Of a stretch of 13,072 bases of DNA, positions 1 through 6,500 are shown piece by piece. The notes below the pieces were generated by a model. It had not been told where the DNA came from. It was given only the letters and a program-made list of their open reading frames with translations, and did not search any database. Source of the DNA: Chloroflexota bacterium. Its GTDB lineage: Bacteria; Chloroflexota; Dehalococcoidia; Lucifugimonadales; Lucifugimonadaceae. The DNA lies in contig PBRL01000059.1 in the NCBI GenBank assembly GCA_002725925.1, positions 6,974-20,045 of the forward strand, given 5' to 3'. Position numbers and translations under genes: made by a program. Position 1 is the stretch's first letter. Every line of letters starts with the position of its first letter.

Positions 1-873
1 TAGTGGGTTTTCAATCAGCCCGGGATAAGAAAAAGCCTTGATGTCACCTTCAATATCTAGGCCCAGCACGATGTCTTTGCCGTGCAGTCGCTTATCTGTC
101 GGGTTGAGGCTGTGAATCCCGTTTCGGTCGTTTGCGTAGTAATTTTCAAAAACATCGGCTTCTGGCCCGCCCTCCGTAGACATCACTTCTGTATCAGGAT
201 GAGCCTTTTCCCATGCTGCCCAAGTAGTTGTGATAACGGGGATTTGGTTGAGGCTCCATCCCATCAACGGACCTGTCACCGCTTGTCCCGTGAATTGGAG
301 GAAAGTGCTGCCATCAGTGTTGGGCATAGCCGGAGAGTTGAATACCGTATGAGTGTGAGCACCCAACGTCACCGCACCCTCGTCACCAACTTGCGCCAAA
401 AAAGCGCGTGCGGAGTATGTAACGGGTGACCATGAAACCGCGATCGGTGTCTCTCCATATTCCTCATTTGAAACCTCACGTACTCCCAGAGCTGCCAATG
501 GGTAGGCTGCAGCTTCTTCGTTATGAAACACCCCGATCACTCTGTCGTCGGGCAGGAGTTCTTCATTTGCCTCATCCGGGTCAATAAATTCTGCGGGTTC
601 GGCGGGTGCACGACGCCGGCGCCCGGGATTTTTTCTGAACTTTTCGTAGATTGTCAGTTTTTGCCCTGGGAGTATCAGGGCGACTCGTGCAGCAAACGTG
701 CCCCATCTAGCGAGAAAATAAGTTACCAACCCCCCGATGTAAATTCCGAACAGCCAGTCGACTTGTTCGAGACCTCCCGTGATGGAGAATCCGAGCATTG
801 CAAGTACAAAGGTGACGAAAAACACGCCTAGAGCGCGGGTTCGAGGAGGAAGTTTTATCCAGTAAGTATTCAT
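1..873 (-). CDS. DUF3179 domain protein with N-terminal membrane anchor (partial, 3' end off window)
   Basis: This frame is open from an ATG at 873 to the left edge (291 codons, no stop), so the C-terminus is missing. Residues about 14-34 and 40-68 are hydrophobic and read as two membrane segments. A basic linker (RRRR near 86-89) follows, then from about residue 112 a DUF3179-type domain: a GVFHNEEAAAYPLAALGVREV stretch like the family's 'GVxxNGxArAYP...hEivN' opening, then FTGQAVTGPL near 194-203, a threonine-rich TTTWAAW near 215-221 followed by HPDTEV, and a second 'LGLDIEGDIKAFSYP' repeat near 270-284. These match the DUF3179 pattern known from many environmental bacteria; the function of the family is not established. 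Oddly, the usual Cys-Pro-Leu-Cys/Thr site is replaced by SPVTYS (149-154). No clear Shine-Dalgarno precedes the ATG. It diverges from the aldolase gene. Codon-level reading is clean, so the gene is probably intact. Confidence 0.82.
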   Translation of the reverse strand, partial: MNTYWIKLPPRTRALGVFFVTFVLAMLGFSITGGLEQVDWLFGIYIGGLVTYFLARWGTFAARVALILPGQKLTIYEKFRKNPGRRRRAPAEPAEFIDPDEANEELLPDDRVIGVFHNEEAAAYPLAALGVREVSNEEYGETPIAVSWSPVTYSARAFLAQVGDEGAVTLGAHTHTVFNSPAMPNTDGSTFLQFTGQAVTGPLMGWSLNQIPVITTTWAAWEKAHPDTEVMSTEGGPEADVFENYYANDRNGIHSLNPTDKRLHGKDIVLGLDIEGDIKAFSYPGLIENPL

Positions 874-977
874 TGGAGAGCTAAAATTTTTAGTCTATGG
901 AGAAGGTGTTCTTGACTTTATGGTTCTGATGTTACCGCTAGTGAGAGTGATTCGCATTGGCATTCATAAGCAGTCGT

Positions 978-990
978 GCAGTTATACTGC
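978..990. promoter_or_regulatory. 13-bp inverted repeat over a TATACT -10-like box, upstream of the aldolase gene
   Basis: GCAGTTATACTGC is a perfect inverted repeat (GCAGT-TAT-ACTGC) and contains TATACT, a good match to a bacterial -10 hexamer on the plus strand, 63 bases before the preferred aldolase start. No good -35 lies 16-18 bases upstream; the nearest TTGGCA is 20 bases away. An operator covering the promoter of the five-gene run is an inference only; 13-bp palindromes also arise by chance. Confidence 0.25.
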
Positions 991-1038
991 CATCCAGTCC
1001 AGTGGAGCAGGATCTGTAATACACATGATTTTATGTTT

Positions 1039-1044
1039 AAGGAG
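1039..1044 (+). promoter_or_regulatory. Shine-Dalgarno AAGGAG deciding the aldolase start
   Basis: AAGGAG lies 8 bases before TTG at 1053 but only 2 bases before the alternative TTG at 1047. Normal spacing of 5-9 bases therefore favours 1053 as the initiation codon of the RraA-like gene. Confidence 0.7.
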
Positions 1045-1052
1045 TTTTGGTA

Positions 1053-1793
1053 TTGGTTGATGCATTAGTCAGGGTATCTGACACGATTTTGAAAAATTAT
1101 GAGAGTGTTTCTAATGCTACCGTTCTCGGGGAGTTGTCGAGACGCGGATATACGAAAGTGTTTATGAATGGTGTTCGTAGTCTTGCTCCAGGTCGGCGTT
1201 TGGTAGGGCGGGCTGTAACTCTGCGGTACTTACCTTCGCGTCCCGATTTACAGGAATATGTGACGCGCGGTGGATACGGTGAAGGATTTAACGAAACCCC
1301 TCGATGGGACGCTCTTGAAGCCTTGGTCCCCGGAGATGTCTTGGTTGCTGACTGTATGGGCATGGGTGGCACTTCGACTGGAGGAGACGTTGTATTCTCC
1401 AGGATCCTGTCGAAACAGGCAGCAGGTTTGGTGACGGACGGAGGTGTGCGGGACGGACATAAAGTTATCAGGTACGGGTTTCCGGTTTATGCGGGTGGAA
1501 GCACACCAACTATTGGTGAACCGAACGTGTTGCCCTATGAAGTGAATGAACCTATACAGTGTGGCGGGGTGCTTGTCTGGCCGGGTGACGTGATACTGGG
1601 TGACGAAGATGGTGTGGTTGTTTTGCCTTCAAATCTCGCACAAGAAATTTATGCCGAATGTGTTCGTCATGACGAGGTCGAGCAGGCGATTCTGGAACAC
1701 ACTCAGAGAAAAGGGATATCTCCGAAATTCTTCTATCCCTTCAACTCTGAAACGGAGAAAATATATGCGGCATGGAAAGCTCGTCAAGAGTAG
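1053..1793 (+). CDS. RraA-like / HMG-CHA aldolase family protein
   Basis: A 246-residue protein of the RraA fold. Family members include 4-hydroxy-4-methyl-2-oxoglutarate / 4-carboxy-4-hydroxy-2-oxoadipate aldolases, which are metal-dependent class II lyases that release pyruvate, and the RNase E inhibitor RraA; many are misnamed as demethylmenaquinone methyltransferases. Visible signatures are GDVLVADCMGMG near residues 94-105, a glycine-rich TSTGGDVVFSRIL segment, AGLVTDGGVRDG near 124-135, where the Arg-Asp pair corresponds to the pyruvate- and metal-binding residues known in the aldolases, then GFPVYAGGSTP and the late GDVILGDEDGVVVLP signature. Cytoplasmic; no signal peptide. TTG start chosen from the AAGGAG spacing; another TTG two codons upstream is possible. 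It is the first gene of the five-gene run. With cupins and TenA downstream, a catabolic lyase is more likely than an RNase regulator, but the substrate is unknown. Confidence 0.88.
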   Translation: MVDALVRVSDTILKNYESVSNATVLGELSRRGYTKVFMNGVRSLAPGRRLVGRAVTLRYLPSRPDLQEYVTRGGYGEGFNETPRWDALEALVPGDVLVADCMGMGGTSTGGDVVFSRILSKQAAGLVTDGGVRDGHKVIRYGFPVYAGGSTPTIGEPNVLPYEVNEPIQCGGVLVWPGDVILGDEDGVVVLPSNLAQEIYAECVRHDEVEQAILEHTQRKGISPKFFYPFNSETEKIYAAWKARQE

Positions 1794-1837
1794 AACAATT
1801 CCATTACATAATAATTTGAGTTAGGGATACCGAGATT

Positions 1838-2221
1838 ATGGGCGATAGGCAGGTTCAAATTTCTGCTGGTAATTTGACTGTGACTGCTACGTTGAATGAT
1901 TTGGACACGGCGAATCAATTGTGGGAGAGTTTGCCTGTTACCGGGCGCGTTGAAATTTGGGGTGATGAGATTTACTTTTCAATTCCGGTTGCTGCCGAAG
2001 AGGAATTGGACTCACAAGAAACAGTTGAGTCAGGAACAGTAGCTTATTGGCCTCCAGGTTCGGCCTTGTGCTTGTTTTGGGGCCCGACCCCTATTAGTGC
2101 GCCTGGTGAAATTCGTCCTGCGTCAGCTGTGAATGTTATTGGGGTTCTAGATTGTGACCCAACTTTGTTGGCTCAAGTTCCTTCTGGGGCAACGATAATT
2201 GTCGAAAAAGCAGGGGGATAG
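1838..2221 (+). CDS. TM1367-like cyclophilin-like fold protein
   Basis: A 127-residue protein matching the small cyclophilin-like family (Cyclophil_like, formerly DUF369, type structure Thermotoga TM1367). The characteristic order is seen: an N-terminal beta strand, DLDTANQLWESLPVTGRVEIWGDEIYF near residues 22-48 (family pattern 'NDSxTAxxxWExLP...WGDEIYF'), an acidic linker, VAYWPPGSALCLFWGPTP near 68-85 and PASAVNVIG near 97-105. The fold resembles peptidyl-prolyl isomerases, but the family lacks a proven isomerase role and may bind a small ligand. No signal peptide. AGGGA at 1823-1827 is a rather distant ribosome site, 10 bases from the ATG. The next gene begins 3 bases after this stop, which implies co-translation with TenA. 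The family assignment is firm; the biochemical function is not known. Confidence 0.85.
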   Translation: MGDRQVQISAGNLTVTATLNDLDTANQLWESLPVTGRVEIWGDEIYFSIPVAAEEELDSQETVESGTVAYWPPGSALCLFWGPTPISAPGEIRPASAVNVIGVLDCDPTLLAQVPSGATIIVEKAGG

Positions 2222-2224
2222 AGC

Positions 2225-2902
2225 TTGGTTGATTCAATGCGATATTCCCAGCAACTTAAGGCTGCATGTGAAAAAGACTGGCAGAAGGCTCACAAAGATC
2301 ACCCATTTGTACAGGCGATGGGAGACGGTTCACTTTCACTTGATCGATTTTCGTATTACATGCGACAGGATTACTTATTTTTGATTGACTATTGCCGCGT
2401 TTTGGCGATTGCTTCGGCTAAAAGCCCTGATCTTGAATCTATGGGGCGTTTTGCGTCATTGCTTGATGAGACTTTAAATTCTGAAATGGAGTTGCATCGC
2501 GGATTTTGTTCTGATCTGGGCATTACGGAAGCGGATATTGAGGCTACTTCTCCATCTCCTGCGACTGTTGCCTATACCAGTCATTTGGTACGCCGTGCCT
2601 ATGACGGTTCGATTGCCGAACTCGCCGCATCACTATTACCGTGCCAGTGGGGCTACGATGAGGTGGCCCGTCTTCTAGAATACAGGGAACGGCCGGACCC
2701 GAATTCTTTTCACTCTAGATGGGTCGCCGGGTACTGCGACAGTGAGTACAGGAAAATGACCGATTGGCTTAGAGGTTTCGTAGATATTCTCGGTGACCAA
2801 GCGACGGTGGAGAAGCGACAACGGATGCATGATGCGTTCAAGGCGAGTACACGTTATGAATACCTCTTTTGGGATGCTGCATGGCACAGAGAGTCTTGGT
2901 AA
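2225..2902 (+). CDS. tenA: TenA/Thi-4 family protein (thiaminase II-like, aminopyrimidine hydrolase)
   Basis: A 225-residue all-helical TenA protein of normal length. TenA hydrolyses thiamine breakdown products such as aminomethyl-HMP to HMP for thiamine salvage, or thiamine itself, in the cytoplasm. Compared from memory with Bacillus TenA residues, the acidic site D44 matches D49, Y112 matches Y117, the nucleophile C135 matches C140 (LLPCQWGY), Y139 matches Y144, Y163 matches Y170 and E205 matches E212 (RYEYLFW). So this is the cysteine-type TenA with a full catalytic set. One difference is that the position equivalent to Y47 reads as F52. TTG at 2225 is chosen because a G-rich ribosome site (AGGGGG, 2212-2217) inside the end of the previous gene sits 7 bases before it; an in-frame ATG four codons later lacks one. 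Tight linkage to the cyclophilin-like gene suggests one transcript. Thiamine-related activity is likely but not certain; no TPP riboswitch was seen. Confidence 0.88.
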   Translation: MVDSMRYSQQLKAACEKDWQKAHKDHPFVQAMGDGSLSLDRFSYYMRQDYLFLIDYCRVLAIASAKSPDLESMGRFASLLDETLNSEMELHRGFCSDLGITEADIEATSPSPATVAYTSHLVRRAYDGSIAELAASLLPCQWGYDEVARLLEYRERPDPNSFHSRWVAGYCDSEYRKMTDWLRGFVDILGDQATVEKRQRMHDAFKASTRYEYLFWDAAWHRESW

Positions 2903-2926
2903 TTGTGAACTCGTATATTAAAAATT

Positions 2927-2993
2927 GTTTCTGAGTAAAAATGGTGTAAGTAACTAGAAACAGAGTAGGCACAACCTGAAAACTGCTTACTCT
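2927..2993 (+). promoter_or_regulatory. Tandem stem-loops in the leader of bicupin A
   Basis: Two abutting inverted repeats fill the gap after tenA. GTTTCT (2927-2932) pairs with AGAAAC (2956-2961). AGAGTAGGC (2962-2970) pairs with GCTTACTCT (2985-2993) in nine pairs including one G-T. The second hairpin ends three bases before the AAAGGGG ribosome site (2996-3002) of the TTG start at 3009. GAGTAA at 2933-2938 could also pair with TTACTC at 2987-2992, so two competing folds are possible. Neither hairpin has a following T-run, so it is not a simple terminator. A cis-regulatory leader is an inference. Confidence 0.35.
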
Positions 2994-3008
2994 CCAAAGG
3001 GGAAATTA

Positions 3009-3728
3009 TTGATCATTCGAAGATCCGAGCAGGAACCACAAGATCGATATCCAGGTGTACCCAGATACGCCCTGGCAAGTGCCGAACTTGGGCAAATGAG
3101 TTTGCACGTGGGTGATCTTTCTTACCTTCCGGGTTACGGGGTTCCACATCACTATCACACCGGTGGAGCTGAAGAGACCCAGATCATGCTTTCAGGGGAA
3201 CTTGAATGTTGGGTTGATGGGAAACGGACTAACGTTTATCCGGGTGATACTGTTACTGCTCTTCCTGGGAAGGCGCATGCTTTTCATAATCGAACTGATG
3301 TTGTAGCTCGCATGATCACAGCATTCCCAGTGACTTCTCCTGAGACCGTGCATATTGATGACGCTGATCTTAAGGATGTGCTGGAGCACCCGTCCATCAT
3401 ACGTGCAGGGACTCGACGTTCACTTTTCGTTGAAGAGTCATATGGGGTAGAGCGAGTTGAGCATTCGGGGAATTTTTCTGGTGCACAATCTACTTACAGT
3501 TACTCATTAGAAATCCGGCCCGGGTCTGCAATTCCTGTGCAGAATTATGGCCATGAGACGGCTCTCTTTTTAGCAGAAGGCTCCTTGACCGGAATCATTG
3601 GCGAGAACGTTGTGCTTGATGCAAACGACGGGGCTGTTGTCGCTCCAGGGGTACAGTATGGCTTTTCTAACGAAGGTGGGTCATTGGCCCGATTATTCGT
3701 CATCCATCCTGTAACCAACCCTGTTTAG
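3009..3728 (+). CDS. Bicupin A (double cupin, C-terminal metal site lost)
   Basis: A 239-residue protein built of two cupin beta-barrels. The N-terminal barrel (about residues 20-110) has a metal site: HHYH at 47-50, E56 and the second motif GDTVTALPGKAHAFHN at 79-94, matching the cupin motifs 'HxH...E...G' and 'G...PxG..H...N'. The C-terminal barrel (about 135-235) keeps the fold markers (RPGSAIPVQNYGHE, EGSL, PGVQYGFSN, ending IHPVTNP), but the HxH pair is replaced by residues around QNY and the late His by Y217, so it probably holds no metal. TTG start is supported by AAAGGGG six bases upstream. It is a paralogue of the following bicupin, with similar openings (II/TILRR...) and endings (IHPVxNP). 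Cupins of this kind may be dioxygenases, isomerases or binding proteins; the reaction cannot be named. Cytoplasmic. Confidence 0.8.
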   Translation: MIIRRSEQEPQDRYPGVPRYALASAELGQMSLHVGDLSYLPGYGVPHHYHTGGAEETQIMLSGELECWVDGKRTNVYPGDTVTALPGKAHAFHNRTDVVARMITAFPVTSPETVHIDDADLKDVLEHPSIIRAGTRRSLFVEESYGVERVEHSGNFSGAQSTYSYSLEIRPGSAIPVQNYGHETALFLAEGSLTGIIGENVVLDANDGAVVAPGVQYGFSNEGGSLARLFVIHPVTNPV

Positions 3729-3810
3729 ATGAGTTTAGTAGACTATCGTCGTTTTTCCGTAACAAACGTATCGTAGTTGAGTTCTACTCTCACTCCTGAA
3801 AGAAATTGAT

Positions 3811-4551
3811 ATGACTATTCTGAGACGCGCCGATCAACAAGAATCTTCTCCCATGCAAGGAGGAAGGCTGCTGACCATGGCCGGAGCTCCAACCGGGGCG
3901 ACGATGGCGACAGTTGGAGATTTGACAGTCCAGCCAGGAGTACGATCTGCCTACCACCTGCATCCCAACACTGAAGAATCAATATTCGTTGTTGACGGAG
4001 AGATTGAGTTCCGCATAGATAACTCAAAGTTTCGAGCCTCATCAGGTGATTGTGTCCTAGCGCCCAAAGGAACCGGACACGGGCTAGAGAATGTTGGTCA
4101 ATCACCTGCCAGGTTAATCACCATCTATCCTACGGCGAGTCCAGAGCGTGAAGTGTTAAGTGATGTTGAATACGATGATGTCGACCCGGGGGAAGGAGTT
4201 TTTGTCCGTGGCAATACAGAACCTTACGAGTTTTCCCCCGGGGTGTCTCGCTATGACATGGTTGGTGATTTTTTAGGATCATCCTCTACATATTTGAGTG
4301 AGTTGACTTTTCAGCCTGGTTCGGTTGCACCGAATCACTACCACCCATCTCACGAAGAGTCGATGTTTTGCCTAGAAGGTAACTTGATGGCTGTTTACGC
4401 TGACGACAATGGGGTGCCTTTGGCAACCGGTGATTGCTTTACATGTGAAGTTGGGATTCGGCATGGTATTTACAATGAGTCCGATTCACCTGCGAAGTTG
4501 CTGGCAATCCACCCTGTGTTAAATCCTCCTCCAAGAGTGGACGTTGATTAG
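3811..4551 (+). CDS. Bicupin B (double cupin, two intact metal sites)
   Basis: A 246-residue double-cupin protein. First barrel: H49-x-H51, E56 (HLHPNTEESIF) and H90 in PKGTGHGLEN. Second barrel: H176-x-H178, E183 (HYHPSHEESMF) and H218 in VGIRHGIYN. Both sets are complete 3-His/1-Glu metal sites, as in bicupin dioxygenases and oxalate-decarboxylase-like enzymes, although the substrate cannot be inferred. It shares N- and C-terminal wording with bicupin A 82 bases upstream, so the pair arose by duplication and only this copy kept both metal sites. ATG at 3811 has only a weak GAAAG ribosome site. The gene closes the five-gene run and faces the convergent RAM-domain gene 30 bases downstream; no clear terminator lies between them. 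Confidence 0.82.
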   Translation: MTILRRADQQESSPMQGGRLLTMAGAPTGATMATVGDLTVQPGVRSAYHLHPNTEESIFVVDGEIEFRIDNSKFRASSGDCVLAPKGTGHGLENVGQSPARLITIYPTASPEREVLSDVEYDDVDPGEGVFVRGNTEPYEFSPGVSRYDMVGDFLGSSSTYLSELTFQPGSVAPNHYHPSHEESMFCLEGNLMAVYADDNGVPLATGDCFTCEVGIRHGIYNESDSPAKLLAIHPVLNPPPRVDVD

Positions 4552-4581
4552 GCTCAAGTTATCTGTTCGGGTTGTAATTTG

Positions 4582-4821
4582 CTACTTGAATCGTATGCAG
4601 CTCATTGTCCGACTGACACCAGGTGTGGTGTGAATTTTTTCTCGCACGATTTGGCCAACTTCCTCAAGGTTGTCCGCTTCGATGATGCAGATCAGATCAT
4701 ACGGACCAGTGACGCGATCAACTTGCACAGTTTGTTGCAGTGATTTTAAAGTTTCGAGGACAGTATTGCTTTCGCCGGCCTGAGTTTCAATTAGCAGGTA
4801 GGCCCTGATAGTGGAGGACAT
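4582..4821 (-). CDS. Stand-alone RAM / AsnC_trans_reg ligand-binding domain protein
   Basis: A 79-residue protein consisting only of the ligand-sensing and oligomerisation domain of Lrp/AsnC regulators (RAM, a ferredoxin-like alpha-beta sandwich). Visible features are an opening strand IRAYLLIETQAG, then VLETLKSLQQTVQVDRVTGPYDLICIIEADNLEEVGQIVREKIHTTPGVSRTMSCI, with the typical 'V..v..vtG.yDli..i.a.d...l...v.ekI...pGV..t.t' pattern. There is no helix-turn-helix, so it cannot bind DNA alone; known stand-alone RAM proteins form octamers, bind amino acids or act with full Lrp partners. ATG at 4821 is preferred because AAGG lies about 8 bases before it; a GTG three codons upstream is an alternative. 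A perfect TATAAT lies at 4908-4903 on this strand without a good -35. It may sense the substrate of the neighbouring run (inference). Confidence 0.8.
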   Translation of the reverse strand: MSSTIRAYLLIETQAGESNTVLETLKSLQQTVQVDRVTGPYDLICIIEADNLEEVGQIVREKIHTTPGVSRTMSCIRFK

Positions 4822-4979
4822 GTACTGCACCTTAATCGTTTTTTGTGTTCGAGATTGAAGCCGGATTGTTTATTTGGTGTTCCAGTTTCTATGAGGAACG
4901 AGATTATAGTGGTGGTGGCACTTTATAGCGATTATTCGGAACAGAAAGTGCGGTAAGCCACGCTGTGTGGGGAAACATC

Positions 4980-5744
4980 ATGGGCACGGATGCCAGAAAA
5001 CAGTTCGATCGTACCGCTGCAAGCTATGCGGTCAGCAGAGCGCATTCAAACAGTCGTAGTCTTGCGCTTTTGAAAGAATTTGCAGGAGATCGCCGATATG
5101 GTATTGCTATCGATATCGCCACTGGACCTGGATTTGCCGCATTCGCACTTGCTGATCAGTGCGACGAGATGATTGCGACTGATATTTCCAAAGGAATGCT
5201 TCAGCAGGTCCAGAAACTCGCGGCTGAGCGAAAAATTGAGAACGTAGAGCGGTCATTTGCTGACGCCCATGCATTGCCTTTCAGGGATGCTTCATTCGAT
5301 CTAATCGCGTGTCGGACAGCTCCTCACCACTTTACTTCGATACCGACGTTTCTTTCAGAAGTTCGGCGAGTATTGGCGAGCTCCGGCGTTTTTTTGATGG
5401 TTGATACGACAACGAGTGAATCTGAATTACCGCGTATTTGGCACCAAAACATGGAATGGCGGCGAGATCGAAGTCATGTTGCTGCTTCGCCTCCGTCTGG
5501 TTGGCGGAGAGAGTTTGTTCAAGCCGGATTTAGGATTGTTGGTGAGCAGTTAACCACCGTTGATATGGAGTTCAACGATTGGGTACTTCGCTCGAATACT
5601 CCGCAAGAAGAAATCGAAGTGATGAGGAACGAGTGGAAAAATATCGATGAAAAAATCTCTGCTGAATATACCGTAAAAGATCACGGGAATGGTGATTATT
5701 CTTTCCGGTGGCCTGTGATCGTATTGAAGGCCGTCATCAGTTAA
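4980..5744 (+). CDS. Class I SAM-dependent methyltransferase
   Basis: A 254-residue Rossmann-fold methyltransferase of the Methyltransf_11/UbiE-like type. Motif I is DIATGPGF at 45-52, the SAM-ribose acidic residue is D68 in ATDISKGML, and motif II/III regions are ADAHALPFRDASFDLIACRTAPHHF (94-118) and EVRRVLASSGVFLMVD (127-142). The C-terminal third (about 150-254), with RIWHQNMEWRRDRSHV and a repeated acidic helix, probably forms the substrate lid. Cytoplasmic. ATG at 4980 is chosen because GGGGA (4969-4973) lies 6 bases upstream; an in-frame GTG at 4965 overlaps that ribosome site. It diverges from the RAM gene and precedes crcB. The methyl acceptor cannot be predicted; menaquinone biosynthesis is possible by similarity, but nothing nearby supports it. 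Confidence 0.85.
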   Translation: MGTDARKQFDRTAASYAVSRAHSNSRSLALLKEFAGDRRYGIAIDIATGPGFAAFALADQCDEMIATDISKGMLQQVQKLAAERKIENVERSFADAHALPFRDASFDLIACRTAPHHFTSIPTFLSEVRRVLASSGVFLMVDTTTSESELPRIWHQNMEWRRDRSHVAASPPSGWRREFVQAGFRIVGEQLTTVDMEFNDWVLRSNTPQEEIEVMRNEWKNIDEKISAEYTVKDHGNGDYSFRWPVIVLKAVIS

Positions 5745-5879
5745 TTCTAAGTCACTTGTCCTGTATTGATAGGTATGAGACGCGTACTAGTGGGTTTTCG
5801 GGCATCGGATCCTTATTTATACAAGTGCTCAATAATAGTGGGGAAAAGCCGACACTCATGCAGAATGCCACTCAGCATA

Positions 5880-6275
5880 ATGGGATTTATTTTGGAAAAA
5901 ATAGCATATATAGCGTTAGCGGGAGCAGCGGGGACTCTTGCCCGTTATGGGGTGGGAGTACTTTTTCAGAGAATGAATACCGAAGGCGTGATTGGAATGC
6001 CTTGGGGGACATTTTTCGCAAATATGGTAGGGGCTTTGTTGTTCGGTTTGATATGGGCCATGAGTGAAGAACGGGGTTGGGTTAGTGGCCATGTTCGAGT
6101 GATTGTACTGGTTGGATTCATGGGTGCCTTTACGACATTTTCTACCTTCGCATTCGACAACTTACAAATGGCTAGAGCATCAGAATGGGGATGGTTTGGG
6201 GCTAATCTGGTTCTTACGAACATAGGAGGACTCGCTTGTGTTTATGCCGGTTTTCGTATCGTTCGAGTGATTTAG
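5880..6275 (+). CDS. crcB: CrcB/Fluc fluoride ion channel
   Basis: A 131-residue four-helix protein of the CrcB/Fluc family, which works as an antiparallel dual-topology dimer to export fluoride across the inner membrane. Key signatures are GAAGTLARY (15-23), WGTFFANMVGALLFG (42-56, with the conserved Asn of the pore), GFMGAFTTFSTFAFDN (79-94, the Phe-box and TTFST sodium-site region) and the last helix NLVLTNIGGLACVYAGF. Length fits the family. The start is uncertain: ATG 5880 gives the usual N-terminus, ATG 5865 adds five residues and ATG 5775 adds 35 unlikely ones; none has a good ribosome site. The upstream region was read for a fluoride riboswitch and none was recognised. This is the only Fluc gene in the window, so a homodimer is expected. 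Confidence 0.88.
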   Translation: MGFILEKIAYIALAGAAGTLARYGVGVLFQRMNTEGVIGMPWGTFFANMVGALLFGLIWAMSEERGWVSGHVRVIVLVGFMGAFTTFSTFAFDNLQMARASEWGWFGANLVLTNIGGLACVYAGFRIVRVI

Positions 6276-6500
6276 TTGTTTGAATTACTTATGCCTTTGC
6301 TGGGGTTTCAGTTTATTTTGATCTTAGAATGATCTTGTTAGCCTTTGCTCCGGTATTTAGGCGGAGTGTGGTTTAATCGGTTGGATAATTGTTAAACAAA
6401 ACTTTCCGATGAGACCATTACTCAATTAGGAGTTACACTAATCCACCTTCTATTTGTCCTGATTTATTAACAAGGTATTCCAGTCATAAAGTAGTAAAGT

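Noticed and set aside
82..831. Two plus-strand open frames (82-429 and 523-831)
   Set aside because: They run antisense to the DUF3179 gene, whose minus-strand frame has recognisable family motifs throughout; the plus-strand proteins have no family-like sequence.
874..1046. TPP riboswitch upstream of the run that contains tenA
   Set aside because: No CTGAGA ... ACCTGATC...TAATACC-like core was found here or in the 2903-3008 gap.
5745..5879. Fluoride (crcB-type) riboswitch upstream of the fluoride channel gene
   Set aside because: The gap was read for the conserved GATGG...CC and CTGATG elements of the class and they are not present in a suitable arrangement.
6346..6367. Hairpin CTCCG/CGGAG as terminator after crcB
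   Set aside because: Only five pairs with a 9-base loop and no real T-run; the 225-base gap 6276-6500 otherwise shows nothing I can support.
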